Assembly (NCBI RefSeq): GCF_022570735.2
Contig: NZ_JANCNS010000001.1
Location: 496,001 to 560,000 of the forward strand
Direction: 5' to 3'
Source: Christiangramia oceanisediminis
Lineage (GTDB): Bacteria; Bacteroidota; Bacteroidia; Flavobacteriales; Flavobacteriaceae
Length of the DNA: 64,000 nucleotides
Every line of letters starts with the position of its first letter. The first letter of the stretch is position 1. Positions 8,439 through 17,960 of this stretch are shown one piece after another. The position numbers and the translations under genes are program-made. The notes below the pieces were generated by a model. It was given only the letters and a program-made list of their open reading frames with translations, had not been told where the DNA came from and ran no database searches.

Positions 8439-9209
8439 TCATTGAGCACTCCAGCCCCCGTCCAGCACATATGCCGAGCCGGTTATGGCCGAGGCATCTT
8501 CTGCCGCCAGAAATAAGGCCAGCTCTGCAATCTTTTTCTCCGGAATGAATTCCTTCACGGCCTGTTTTTTCAACATGACCTTTTTTACGACTTCTTCTTC
8601 TGAAAGTCCATGAGCCTTTGCCTGGTCTTTTATCTGTCCTTCAACCAGAGGTGTTTTTACATAACCCGGGCATATGGCGTTACAGGTAATATTGTCACCA
8701 GCACCTTCAAGTCCAAGGACCTTGGTGAGGCCAATCACGCCATGTTTTGCTGAAACATAGGCGCTTTTATATTCTGAAGCGCGTATCCCATGTACAGAAG
8801 ACACGTTGATGATGCGGCCAAAACCATTCTTTTTCATCCCAGGCCATGCAGCCCTGGAGGCTACAAATACCGAATTCAGGTTCACAGCGATGATATTGTT
8901 CCATTTCTCAAGCGGAAATTCTTCTACTTTTGAAACATATTGGATTCCCGCATTATTGATCAACACATCAATTTTGCCGAAGGTCTTTTCAGCAAAATCA
9001 ATGAGATCACCAATTGCCTGCTGGTCCATAAGATTGGCATTCGAAAAGCCAGTTTTTACCTTATATTTTTCACCAATCTCATCGGCGATTTGCTGCCCGT
9101 TAGCTTCAAGACCATGGAACATGATGTCGTAACCAGCCTGAGCAAAAGCGATAGCGATGGATTTTCCAATTCCGCTCGTACTCCCCGTTATAAGCGCTAC
9201 TCTATTCAT
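8439..9209 (-). CDS. bdhA: 3-hydroxybutyrate dehydrogenase
   Basis: NAD-dependent short-chain dehydrogenase of 256 residues that interconverts 3-hydroxybutyrate and acetoacetate in the cytoplasm. The cofactor motif TGSTSGIG (8-15) and NNAG (85-88) are present, and the catalytic triad is Ser138, Tyr151 and Lys155. The residues that bind the carboxylate in characterised enzymes are also conserved at a constant offset: Gln90, His140, Lys148 and Gln192, plus the lid segment DQAKAHG. This makes the substrate assignment much firmer than for a generic SDR. The start overlaps the stop of the upstream alpha/beta hydrolase gene (ATGA), so the two are translationally coupled. It is the last gene of a seven-gene cluster and is followed by a terminator. 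Confidence 0.93.
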   Translation of the reverse strand: MNRVALITGSTSGIGKSIAIAFAQAGYDIMFHGLEANGQQIADEIGEKYKVKTGFSNANLMDQQAIGDLIDFAEKTFGKIDVLINNAGIQYVSKVEEFPLEKWNNIIAVNLNSVFVASRAAWPGMKKNGFGRIINVSSVHGIRASEYKSAYVSAKHGVIGLTKVLGLEGAGDNITCNAICPGYVKTPLVEGQIKDQAKAHGLSEEEVVKKVMLKKQAVKEFIPEKKIAELALFLAAEDASAITGSAYVLDGGWSAQ

Positions 9210-9997
9210 CCTTTTAAAAATTTTAAGATCGCTGAATTGAACTGCTCCGGCTGGTCCATGGTCACTCCATGCCTGGAGTCTTTTATGACTTCCAGCCTGG
9301 CGTTCGGCATTTTATCTACATAGGCTTGTTTCAATTCAACCGGTGTATAATCCATGTCTGAAGCTATAACAAGTGCAGGTTTATCAATTTCCGAGATCCT
9401 GTCACCAATCCCCCATTGCATCAGGGTCACGAATGAATTATAATAGGCATCAACGGGATTCTTACTGGCCCTTTCAAAAAAGGCCTCTTTTAAATGTTTC
9501 TGTGATTCTTCGGGGAACATATTGCCAGCCACCTGTTCTGCCAGTGGTTTCATACCGTAAGTCTTTAACGAACTCGTTCTCTCGGCGATCATCTGCTCAC
9601 CGAATTCACCGAGATTATTAAAATTTGGTGCGGTGTTGACGATGACCAGTTTATCGACCAAACCGGGATGCTTTACCGCTAATTCAAAAGCCAGGGCACC
9701 TCCCATTGAGAATCCTATTAGATGGCATTTCTCGATCTTAAGCTCGTCCATTAGCAATTTCATGTCATGCGCCGACTGTTCCACACCGTATTCTTCTGAA
9801 TGTTCAGGGATACTGGAGTTTCCATGCCCACGCATATCGGGAGCGATCAGGCGAAAGTGCTTCGAAAGCGCATCCAGTTGCATATCCCAATCGGCCTTAG
9901 TGGATCCTAACCCGTGGAGAAGGAGAACTACCTCCCCTTCTCCCTGATCAAGGTATTCCAGGCTAATCCCATTCTTCAATTCTGTTCTACAGATCAT
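9206..9997 (-). CDS. Cytoplasmic alpha/beta hydrolase (esterase)
   Basis: A 263-residue alpha/beta hydrolase without signal peptide. It has the oxyanion loop LLLHGLGST (about 26-34), the nucleophile elbow GFSMGG with Ser97, and a probable acid and base at Asp216 and His243. The overall length and the IAPDMRGHG stretch resemble 3-oxoadipate enol-lactonase-like esterases. It lies 16 nt after the TonB receptor gene and overlaps the 3-hydroxybutyrate dehydrogenase start by 4 nt, which points to ester or lactone cleavage that feeds the dehydrogenase. The natural substrate cannot be proven from sequence; a hydroxybutyrate dimer or thioester is the inference from context. Confidence 0.85.
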   Translation of the reverse strand: MICRTELKNGISLEYLDQGEGEVVLLLHGLGSTKADWDMQLDALSKHFRLIAPDMRGHGNSSIPEHSEEYGVEQSAHDMKLLMDELKIEKCHLIGFSMGGALAFELAVKHPGLVDKLVIVNTAPNFNNLGEFGEQMIAERTSSLKTYGMKPLAEQVAGNMFPEESQKHLKEAFFERASKNPVDAYYNSFVTLMQWGIGDRISEIDKPALVIASDMDYTPVELKQAYVDKMPNARLEVIKDSRHGVTMDQPEQFNSAILKFLKG

Positions 9998-10013
9998 GCT
10001 GTAACAGATTTTT

Positions 10014-12494
10014 TTATTTATTACCTCCTACCGGAAGGTGAAACTTAAGCTCTACCATGTACAATCTTCCTATCGCCGGCGAAGCAACGAACTGTCTTAC
10101 TTCAGAATCGAAAAGGTTGGTTATCGATGCTCCAAGTGTCCATTTTTCACTGAACCTGTAACCAGCTGTGAGGTCTACGTTAAAGAATCCTCCTAGCGGT
10201 CCATAGTTCCAGGTTCTTCCTACTCTGGCATTTTCAACTATCTCGTTGACACCATCCCCGTCAAGATCCTGGGTTTCCGCAGCGATATTGATCCCTGAGA
10301 AGAAATCGTATTCCTGTACATATCTACCGTAAAGTGACCCGAAGAATTTGGAACCATTGTAATAGTAACCTAGTCCAAATTTGTTCTGAGGTGTGTTGAT
10401 CGGCAGATCGGTCTCCAATACCTGCCCATCACGGTTCGCATCGTTGGCAGGATCATTTTCGTCCAGGCTATAATCGAAATAAGAATAGTTAAAAGATAAC
10501 CTGTTCTTATCGTTGATGAAGTAATTGATCCCAAGGTCTGCTCCATAGGTATCCACTTCCCCAAAATTGAGGTAGGTGAGTACGAATGATCCATCTGAAC
10601 CAGGAATGAGTTCTCCAATTGGAGTTCCTCCCCTGGTGGCAACCGGTGAAGTTGCAGAGATATTAATTAACGGACTCAGGAAGTTCTCAGACCTGTTGTA
10701 GTAGGCGTTTGCTTCCATATATATTTTATCGCCTAAAAGTTTTCCTTTATATCCAACTTCCCAGGATTTGATGGTCTCCACCTGCAATTCGGGAATTTCG
10801 GTTCCATCTTCCAGGGTAAATCCTTCCCCGTTACCAAGTACAAGTCCTCCAAAAAGATTTCCGCTAAGGTTCAGAATTGATGGAGCAGCGATACCCTGGC
10901 CATAAGTAAGCCTGAAGCTTCCAAAATCGAAGTTTTTAACGAGTGCTGCTTTCGGAATGAAATTGCCACCATATAATTCATGGTTGTCGTAGCGCGCTAC
11001 GAAAAGCAGGTCAAGATCGGCCTTTTCGAAAGTATATTCCAGTTGTCCGTAAACCCCAACCTGGTCGATGGTAATTCCTCCATCCTGATCCAGAAGATAA
11101 GTCCCATTAGAATCGGCATTATCCTGCTGGTACTGCGCTCCTACCACGTAAGTAAGATTTCCAATGTTATTATTATACTGTCCTTCGGCATTCAACCTTG
11201 TTGAAGCATCTTCAAATACAGAACCTCTTGGAAGTGAAACCCCGCCATTAGGGAAACCGTCTATTGGGAACCACTGTTCGGTAAAGGAACGCTCCCTCGC
11301 CTCTTCTTCAGAGAAACCGTTATTGATGAAAGACACATAGTTCTGGGTACGCTGGTTGATCGCATAAGTATCTTCGGTCTTACTCCAGGTATGATACAGG
11401 TTTCCGTAGAAATGAGGAGATACATATTTTAACTGCAGGTAATCGATAGACCAGTCCTTGATCTGGTTTCTACCCGCGTTGGTCACCCCAAGGTTCGAGT
11501 TGTTACTGTGGCCATAAGAAGCGATAAGGTCGCTGGTCTCATTAAAGGTAAAATAGGTTGCGGCTCCAAATTTGGTAGTTGAGAAATCCCTGTCCAGGTC
11601 CAGCTCATCATAGGCCTGCGTTCCCACATATACTGAATCTACATATTCGAATTCTTCTCCCTGGGTTCTTTCACCCCAAACCTTGAACGCGAAATTATCG
11701 TTTACTTTTTGAGCATATCTTCCTCTTGCCGTTAACTGGCTCTGATTACCGGCCCCTACCACAAGGTCCAGACCTTCTGATGTTCTTGGATCTTTGGTTA
11801 GCGTGTTCACCAATCCGTTGTGGGCGTTTGGTCCGTAAAGTGCAGCATTAGGCCCAAGAATGATCTCCACTCTTTCAATATCTTCTTTGGTAATGGTCGT
11901 GAAAGACCCCAGCGGAAGGCCGGTAGCGATCAAACTTGAAATACGGCCATCCTCAACCTGCAGGTTCTTGGAATTAAAAGCAGAGTTGAATCCGCGAATA
12001 TTGATCCCGGTTCCCTGAACCCCCGAACGAACAAAATCCACACCTTTCTGGCGGGCAGCAAGCTCTCCCGGGTTTGGTCCGGCAAATGCCTCGATCTGTT
12101 CTGAAGAGATCACGTTCACCGTAGCAGGAGCCCTGGTGATCTTCTGTGGTCTACGGTTAGCAGAAACAACCACCTCATCCATTACAGATGCCGAAGGCTG
12201 CAGACTGGCGTCCAGCGTCATATCCTGTCCCGCCTCCATGGTAATATTTCTTGTTAGGGTTTCGTAACCTATAAAATAAATATCAATGGTATAATCACCT
12301 GCTTCCAGGTCCAGTTCGTAATATCCGTTCTCATTTGTAGTAGCTCCGGTATTGGTTCCCCGAACTATGATATTGGTGCCAAGAAGCGGCTCACCAGTAG
12401 CAGCATCGATTACGGTACCGCTCAAAGTCCCAGTCTGAGCAAACGCAAATACGCTTAAAAGCATACTCAGCATGGTGAAAATTTTGACCTTCAT
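10014..12494 (-). CDS. TonB-dependent receptor of the hydroxybutyrate cluster
   Basis: An 826-residue outer-membrane receptor. It has a signal peptide (about 1-19, ending FAFAQ), a carboxypeptidase-like regulatory domain (about 20-105), and a plug domain beginning near VMDEVVVSANRR (about 107) with an NIRGF motif at about 165. The rest is a beta-barrel with alternating aromatic and polar strands ending in a short C-terminal strand (MVELKFHLPV). No SusD-type lipoprotein lies beside it, unlike polysaccharide utilisation loci, so the ligand is probably small or non-glycan. The 130-nt gap upstream has room for its own promoter, with a weak TAAATTCG box at 12529-12522 on the minus strand. Downstream is an esterase gene 16 nt away. 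Confidence 0.9.
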   Translation of the reverse strand: MKVKIFTMLSMLLSVFAFAQTGTLSGTVIDAATGEPLLGTNIIVRGTNTGATTNENGYYELDLEAGDYTIDIYFIGYETLTRNITMEAGQDMTLDASLQPSASVMDEVVVSANRRPQKITRAPATVNVISSEQIEAFAGPNPGELAARQKGVDFVRSGVQGTGINIRGFNSAFNSKNLQVEDGRISSLIATGLPLGSFTTITKEDIERVEIILGPNAALYGPNAHNGLVNTLTKDPRTSEGLDLVVGAGNQSQLTARGRYAQKVNDNFAFKVWGERTQGEEFEYVDSVYVGTQAYDELDLDRDFSTTKFGAATYFTFNETSDLIASYGHSNNSNLGVTNAGRNQIKDWSIDYLQLKYVSPHFYGNLYHTWSKTEDTYAINQRTQNYVSFINNGFSEEEARERSFTEQWFPIDGFPNGGVSLPRGSVFEDASTRLNAEGQYNNNIGNLTYVVGAQYQQDNADSNGTYLLDQDGGITIDQVGVYGQLEYTFEKADLDLLFVARYDNHELYGGNFIPKAALVKNFDFGSFRLTYGQGIAAPSILNLSGNLFGGLVLGNGEGFTLEDGTEIPELQVETIKSWEVGYKGKLLGDKIYMEANAYYNRSENFLSPLINISATSPVATRGGTPIGELIPGSDGSFVLTYLNFGEVDTYGADLGINYFINDKNRLSFNYSYFDYSLDENDPANDANRDGQVLETDLPINTPQNKFGLGYYYNGSKFFGSLYGRYVQEYDFFSGINIAAETQDLDGDGVNEIVENARVGRTWNYGPLGGFFNVDLTAGYRFSEKWTLGASITNLFDSEVRQFVASPAIGRLYMVELKFHLPVGGNK

Positions 12495-12624
12495 AAAAGT
12501 TAGTTTTTAATTGTTTTAAGACGAATTTAACAACGCAATAGACCAAAGAGGGCCTATACCAGATTTTATGAAGTGTGACCCGCAAATTCAGCCTGGTTTC
12601 TGAATGTCAAAAACACCTCTAAGA

Positions 12625-14061
12625 TCAGGAAATAAGCAGGTTTGATGAAAAGTGCGACTTTAATCCAGAAAAGAATGAAGGTTGCGCAAATGAAAGCCTG
12701 TCAATAAATTCGTTCAGGGCTTCCAGCCCCTCATTATCAAAATGTGAAGTAGCTGTAATCTCTGATATTCTTCTAAAAAGACTGTCTTCAGAAATATTCC
12801 CGTTTAAATAGGTCGCCAGGTAATAATACCAGTGGATCTTCGGAATGAAATTATAGTTGCCGGATGTTTCAATTTCCCGCTCCAGGAGATTATATTTTTT
12901 GGAGATCTTGATCACTTCGGCCGGTTTTTCGGCTGTAGTAAGCAGCATCAGGTAATTGGAAAAGAACCGGCTCCACCGGTGATCAAAAAGATGTTTCTTA
13001 TTCTCAAAGATGAAATTTTTGGCGAAGGTTTCTGCGATCGCAATCCGTTTATTGCGCACCAGGGTCCTTATGTAGTGGGTTGCAAAGCCCAGCTTTTGAT
13101 GATGATTGAATGAATTCTTGAATAAGGCGTAATTAGCGGTGAGTACCTCTAAAGCCTCTTTGTTCTTATCTTTTTTTAGCAAAATTGCCACCAGGTTGTT
13201 CAGATAGAACAATTTATCGCTGTTGTCCTGTTTTACCGAAAGCTGCGCGTAATATTCGGCTTTTTCCAGGTCTTTTAGATTGGAGTGCAGGATCACCCGG
13301 TTCGCATAGTAGTTGAACAGCACCCGCCTTGAATACATCAAACCTTTTTTAAAGAGACCATCTACATAATCAAAAATCTCCCGTGCCTTTTCATATTCCT
13401 TATAATTGAAATAAAGGAAAACCAGCCTTACAAAAGCATGGTATTTATTTCTTCCGTCCAGCTCGGCATCATGAAGATGAGCCTGTAAAACAGATTCCCA
13501 GTGCTTGGTATTGGTGCTTCGGGTGGTATACTGGTAGGTTAGATCGCGCGTGGCGTGAAAGATCTCTTCCTTGACCTTCAATGCTTTCTCGTAAAATCCC
13601 CGGTTCCTTTCCAGGAAATCCCCGGTTAGTTCACAGTCTTTGTACCTAAATCTAACCAGCAGGAAATCCTGGTATTCCCTTACCAGTTCATAGAATTTCT
13701 GAAAATAAAAAGAGGTCTGGTCATATTTGCTAATCTCTTCCTGCAGCAATTTCTCTTCTTCTGAAGTGATAGTATCTGTAAGCACCTGCTTTTCGATATA
13801 GGTTAGATATTCCAGGTTCGAATCCACATCTACGCGCTCCAGCTTACGGGCTATCCATTTCTTGATATAGGCATATTTGCGTTTGTCAATATCCTCATCG
13901 AATTCTTCGGTGGCCTCGAACTGCTCGGCATTTCTACAAACCTTTCTTAAGATCTCCTCCTTTTCATCATCCCTGATGCGGTTCTCTCTTAACAGAAAAG
14001 CCGCCTCATGAGGCAGTACACTTTCTGAAAATTCCAGGAATATCTTAAGTTTCGATTTCAT
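12625..14061 (-). CDS. Uncharacterised helical-repeat (TPR-like) protein
   Basis: A 478-residue protein that I cannot assign to a named family. There is no signal peptide and no membrane helix. It is predicted to be almost all alpha-helical, rich in Tyr, Phe, Lys and Glu. TPR-like pairs of helices are recognisable at about 210-235 (FLYFNYKEYEKAREIFDYV), 262-285 (LKDLEKAEYYAQLSV) and 300-320 (KNKEALEVLTANYALF). No DNA-binding or enzymatic motif was found. It overlaps the exported hydrolase gene upstream by 4 nt (ATGA), so it belongs to the same transcript. A scaffolding or regulatory role in the pathway is possible but unproven. Confidence 0.78.
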   Translation of the reverse strand: MKSKLKIFLEFSESVLPHEAAFLLRENRIRDDEKEEILRKVCRNAEQFEATEEFDEDIDKRKYAYIKKWIARKLERVDVDSNLEYLTYIEKQVLTDTITSEEEKLLQEEISKYDQTSFYFQKFYELVREYQDFLLVRFRYKDCELTGDFLERNRGFYEKALKVKEEIFHATRDLTYQYTTRSTNTKHWESVLQAHLHDAELDGRNKYHAFVRLVFLYFNYKEYEKAREIFDYVDGLFKKGLMYSRRVLFNYYANRVILHSNLKDLEKAEYYAQLSVKQDNSDKLFYLNNLVAILLKKDKNKEALEVLTANYALFKNSFNHHQKLGFATHYIRTLVRNKRIAIAETFAKNFIFENKKHLFDHRWSRFFSNYLMLLTTAEKPAEVIKISKKYNLLEREIETSGNYNFIPKIHWYYYLATYLNGNISEDSLFRRISEITATSHFDNEGLEALNEFIDRLSFAQPSFFSGLKSHFSSNLLIS

Positions 14062-14987
14062 TCTCCTGCAAAATCTCTTATTAGTTGGTTCACTTCTGTC
14101 GCTTTTTCAAAATTGACAAAATGCCCGGCCTCATCGATCACTTCCACCTCCAGATCCTTAAATTTTTCTTCTGAAGTCTCCACCAGGCTTTCAATACTTT
14201 CATCGGGATGAAAATAGCGGTTTGGAATAAGCATATCATTCTTTCCGAAGATCATAAGCACCGGAATGGAAATTTCAGAAATCCTTTCTATGACCGGCTC
14301 GTCCAGCATTGCATGAATATTGTTCACCACGGTTTCAGCGTATTGAGGAAAATCTCCAGCCTCCTTCATCGCGATGCGCTGCTCCACCATCTTACTTGCC
14401 GACTCCGGAAATTCATAAAAATTGAGCTTGTAATTAGCGAGGATCTGTTCGTCGCTGGAAGCCATTAGCATGGCCGGGGTATAGGAAGATTTCATAAGTG
14501 TTGCTTCCTGCGGGGTAAAGGTTTCGATCCCGGCCGGTGCAACCAGTACCAGTTTTTCAAAAACCTCAGGATATTCCAGCACTGTATGCATGGCGATCTG
14601 CCCGCCCATCGAATGCCCGGCAAGGATCACATTTTCAAGTTCCTTTTTCTGAATAAATTCCCTTATCATATCAGCATACTCGCTTAGGCTGTAATCGGTG
14701 CGGTTTCGGGAAGATTTACCATAACCCGGAAGGTCGATCGCAATACATCGAAAATCATCACCCAGGCCCTCCAGGTTGTTTTCCCAGGACTGCAGGGTGC
14801 TGGAAAGACCATGCACAAAAAGAATACTGGTTGCCCCCTTCCCGGTTTCCAGGTATACGATCTCTTCAGAATCTAATTTTATTTTTTGCACGGTGGAAGG
14901 ATAACTTAAAATTTCACTTATGTTCTTTTGGGCTTTTAAACCTGTGAGCATTAAACATAAAATACTAACTAATATTCTTTTTTTCAT
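14058..14987 (-). CDS. Exported alpha/beta hydrolase (esterase)
   Basis: A 309-residue alpha/beta hydrolase with a signal peptide (residues 1-20, ending GLKAQ), so it acts in the periplasm or outside. The oxyanion loop LFVHGLSST (about 56-64), GHSMGG nucleophile with Ser126, acid Asp251 (FGKNDMLIP) and base His289 (DEAGHF) form a complete triad. The start lies 23 nt inside the acyl-CoA synthetase gene and the stop overlaps the helical-repeat gene, so all three are co-translated. In context it would cleave an ester that has crossed the outer membrane and release an acid for the symporter. The fold is certain; the ester is not. Confidence 0.87.
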   Translation of the reverse strand: MKKRILVSILCLMLTGLKAQKNISEILSYPSTVQKIKLDSEEIVYLETGKGATSILFVHGLSSTLQSWENNLEGLGDDFRCIAIDLPGYGKSSRNRTDYSLSEYADMIREFIQKKELENVILAGHSMGGQIAMHTVLEYPEVFEKLVLVAPAGIETFTPQEATLMKSSYTPAMLMASSDEQILANYKLNFYEFPESASKMVEQRIAMKEAGDFPQYAETVVNNIHAMLDEPVIERISEISIPVLMIFGKNDMLIPNRYFHPDESIESLVETSEEKFKDLEVEVIDEAGHFVNFEKATEVNQLIRDFAGE

Positions 14988-16485
14988 GGGTTATAGACTT
15001 GTATTTCTTTTTTAAGCTTTGCCGGTCTATCTTTCCGATTCCTATCTTCGGAAGGGATTCGAGAAAAACGATGGCCTTGGGGATCTTATAAGACGCCAGA
15101 TGCTGTTTCATAAGATGGAAAAGCTGTTCTTCAGAAACATCTCTGTTCACAGGCACCACAAAAGCAACTCCGGTTTCCCCCCAATTTTCATCTGGAACTC
15201 CCAAAACCGCGACCTCCCTGACAAATTCAGATTTAATAAGCACATTTTCGATCTCTGATGGGTAAATATTCTCGCCTCCAGAAATGAACATCTGGTTCTT
15301 TCTTCCGTGGATATACATAAAACCGGCATCGTCCATACTCACAATATCGCCGGTATAAAACCAGCCATCCTTAATCTTTTCAAGCGTGTAGGCAGAATTA
15401 TTCCAGTAACCCGGCGTTACGATATTTCCGCTAAGACACAGTTCACCCGGTGTTCCTGTGGCCACTTCCCTGCCCTCTTCATCGAGGATCCTGTGGTCTA
15501 CATAAAAATTAAGCTTCCCTATAGAGCCTTTTTTCCAAAGCGCGTCATGGTGATGCAACGAGGTGATACAGGGACCGGCTTCGGTTAAACCGTAACCCTG
15601 TCGTAACAGGACTCCTTTTTGTGCCCAGGTATCGATTAGCGAAACGCTTAGACTTTCACCACCCACAACCATATATTTTAAATGTGGTGCCTTAAAATCG
15701 CTGAAACAGGATTTTCCGGCCATCATTTTCAGCATGGTTGGAATGGCCAGAAACAGGCTTATCTTTTCCTTTTGTAAATAGTCTAAAACCCGTTTTGCCT
15801 TGAAGGCCCGCATAAAATCTACTCTTGCTCCACGATGCAGCATTGGCAGTACCAGTACATTCCATCCAGAAGTATGATAGGGAGGCAGCACGTTCAAAGT
15901 TGAATCTTTAGAAGTGATCTCCAATTGCACCGAGGTATTCAGGCTGTTCCAGAACAACATTTTGTTGGTATACACCACTCCTTTTGGTTTCCCGGTAGTA
16001 CCCGAGGTATAGAAAATAAAAACAGGTTGCTCTGGAAGGATCTCCTTTTTTGTCTCCACAGCTTCAAAACCAGAGGCAGCCTGAAACATTTCCTGGAAAG
16101 ACAGGCCCTTCACACTTATTTGCTCCTGAATTTTGTCATTTAAGTCACCGAAAGTACCCAGATCGAAAACCAATAGTGCAGGCTCTGTATCCTTCAGGCA
16201 ATAAACGAATTCAGGAACCGAAGATCTATAATTCAAAGGCACTAAAATAGCTCCCATGCGTTGAGCAGCGATGAACAGGATCAAATATTCAATGGAATGC
16301 TGACCGAGCACCGCGATGCGATCACCCTGGGTTATATTTAATTCATTTTGAAGATAAGCTTCCAGCCTTAAGGCCTCCTGGTGCAACTCCTTGTAGGTAT
16401 AGCAACCATCGCTATCAGCGCAACGCACTGCAACTTTATCGGGCGTATAAACCGACCATTTTCCTATCCAGTCGAAATAATTCAT
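14965..16485 (-). CDS. AMP-forming acyl-CoA synthetase
   Basis: A 506-residue ANL-superfamily ligase that activates a carboxylic acid to its CoA thioester via an acyl-AMP. The phosphate-binding loop FYTSGTTGKPKG lies at about 157-168. The second ATP motif GYGLTEAGP is near 298, the adenine-binding YTGD near 372, the hinge GRKNQMFISGGENIYP near 390-405, and the catalytic Lys is in PKIGIGKIDR near 484. Length and hinge match medium-chain or aromatic acid ligases rather than acetyl-CoA synthetase. The start overlaps the symporter stop (ATGA) and the end overlaps the exported hydrolase gene. The acid could be acetoacetate, 3-hydroxybutyrate or an acyl chain released by the esterases. Confidence 0.9.
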   Translation of the reverse strand: MNYFDWIGKWSVYTPDKVAVRCADSDGCYTYKELHQEALRLEAYLQNELNITQGDRIAVLGQHSIEYLILFIAAQRMGAILVPLNYRSSVPEFVYCLKDTEPALLVFDLGTFGDLNDKIQEQISVKGLSFQEMFQAASGFEAVETKKEILPEQPVFIFYTSGTTGKPKGVVYTNKMLFWNSLNTSVQLEITSKDSTLNVLPPYHTSGWNVLVLPMLHRGARVDFMRAFKAKRVLDYLQKEKISLFLAIPTMLKMMAGKSCFSDFKAPHLKYMVVGGESLSVSLIDTWAQKGVLLRQGYGLTEAGPCITSLHHHDALWKKGSIGKLNFYVDHRILDEEGREVATGTPGELCLSGNIVTPGYWNNSAYTLEKIKDGWFYTGDIVSMDDAGFMYIHGRKNQMFISGGENIYPSEIENVLIKSEFVREVAVLGVPDENWGETGVAFVVPVNRDVSEEQLFHLMKQHLASYKIPKAIVFLESLPKIGIGKIDRQSLKKKYKSITHEKKNIS

Positions 16486-17960
16486 GCTCTTTTTCTGCTG
16501 ACTAAATATAGAGAATTACCTATTATAAAAGAGGCGACCACGGCGATTGCTGCAGAAACCCCGGGATTGTTCACCGGTTCCTGCATATAGGGCGTTATCC
16601 TTCCATAATAGACGATAAAATGAATGGCCACCGCGGAAAAACTGGCGATAAAGACCGCATTCTTGCTTACTTTCTTAAAATAGATTCCGAATAATACAGG
16701 TACAAAGGCTGCCGCAAAATAGGCATAGACCCCATTCTGGGCGAAGATACCCACACTCACATTTGGATCGACGATCTGGTCGTAGCTCAGGAAAAAGCTT
16801 ATGATGGCAAGCACAATGATCACCACTTTATTTAGCGCGACCATATTAAAATTCTTTTCAGGCATTAAACCGGAAATAAGATCGGTAGTAATGGTTGTAG
16901 ATAAAGACTGGATCAGTGCCTCCAGGGTAGAAAGCCCTGCTGAAATAAGCCCGGCCACGATGATCACACCCACTCCGGCAGTAAAGGTTTTCACCACATA
17001 AGCTGAAACCAGTTCATCCATTTTCAAAGGAGTTCCTTCATAACTCAGGTCAGGAAAAGTGATACGGGCATATAAACCAACGATCACAACCAGAAAGAAG
17101 AAAATCATGCAAACGATGGCAACGGTGAGGTATTGGTTCACCGATTTCTCACTTTTCAGAAAAAGAGTTTTCGTAATGATATGCGGCTGACATACGATCG
17201 CGATCCCGATTATGATCTGGCACACGATGATCTCGAAATAATCCCTGAACAGGAAACTGGCCTCGTTGGTTGCCTTGGTAAGATTCGGATCGATCTCGTT
17301 AAGCAAGGAAACAAAACCGTCAATTCCGTTGGAGAAATATTCTGAACCAGAAGCGAGCAAGATGATCGCTACTATGAACATAATGATTGCCTGCACCGTA
17401 TTGGTATAAACCATGGAATTAGCTCCTCCAAACATGGTATAGCCAAAAACTAAAGTGATCAGCCCCATCAGCACGTAAAATGGCTCGAGGTTCAATGATT
17501 TGGAGATGATCTGGGTTAAACCAACACATATCAATACGATAAAGGTGATCAGCAACAGGGAAAGAATGGCAAAAAACAGCGTCAGTCCTTTTGAATCATA
17601 GCGCTTCCCTATCCATTGAGCCATGGTCAAGGCTTTCACCGTAGAACCATAGCGCTGGAATGCCTTGGTAAAGAATATAAGGGAGGCAAAAATCGCTATT
17701 GGCATCACTATTCCGAAGGAGATGATGCCTGAGAATCCGTACAGAGCGATAAAGCCCGGATTAATAATAAATGTAGCAGCGCTGGTCATGGAAGCCGCCA
17801 GGCTTAACCCAACCGCCCAGGCCGGGAACCCGCTTCCAATCGCGTAATCATTAATGTCTTTGGTTTTCAGGTTCCCCCTAATCACGAAAAAGAGGATCAC
17901 CAGTGCATAAACTACTAAGAGAATCGTAACGTAAAGAGACCAGGTTTCTGAGGCGAACAT
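16482..17960 (-). CDS. Sodium:solute symporter (SSF family)
   Basis: A 492-residue inner-membrane transporter with about 13 membrane helices and the SSF core. SLAASMTSAATF (about 53-64) is helix 1 of the LeuT-type bundle, FGYTMFGGANSMVYTN lies near 172, and the sodium-site stretch AGLISAGLSTLEALIQSLS is near 347. The family imports sugars, amino acids, pantothenate or short organic acids with Na+. As first gene of a cluster that ends in 3-hydroxybutyrate dehydrogenase, the likely cargo is a short hydroxy- or keto-acid. A near-consensus -7 element (TATATTCG, minus strand 18008-18001) lies 40 nt upstream of the ATG. Confidence 0.9.
   Translation of the reverse strand: MFASETWSLYVTILLVVYALVILFFVIRGNLKTKDINDYAIGSGFPAWAVGLSLAASMTSAATFIINPGFIALYGFSGIISFGIVMPIAIFASLIFFTKAFQRYGSTVKALTMAQWIGKRYDSKGLTLFFAILSLLLITFIVLICVGLTQIISKSLNLEPFYVLMGLITLVFGYTMFGGANSMVYTNTVQAIIMFIVAIILLASGSEYFSNGIDGFVSLLNEIDPNLTKATNEASFLFRDYFEIIVCQIIIGIAIVCQPHIITKTLFLKSEKSVNQYLTVAIVCMIFFFLVVIVGLYARITFPDLSYEGTPLKMDELVSAYVVKTFTAGVGVIIVAGLISAGLSTLEALIQSLSTTITTDLISGLMPEKNFNMVALNKVVIIVLAIISFFLSYDQIVDPNVSVGIFAQNGVYAYFAAAFVPVLFGIYFKKVSKNAVFIASFSAVAIHFIVYYGRITPYMQEPVNNPGVSAAIAVVASFIIGNSLYLVSRKRA

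Noticed and set aside
8439-17960. Polysaccharide utilisation locus
   Set aside because: There is a TonB receptor but no SusD-like protein, glycoside hydrolase or sugar sensor; the enzymes are esterases and a hydroxybutyrate dehydrogenase.
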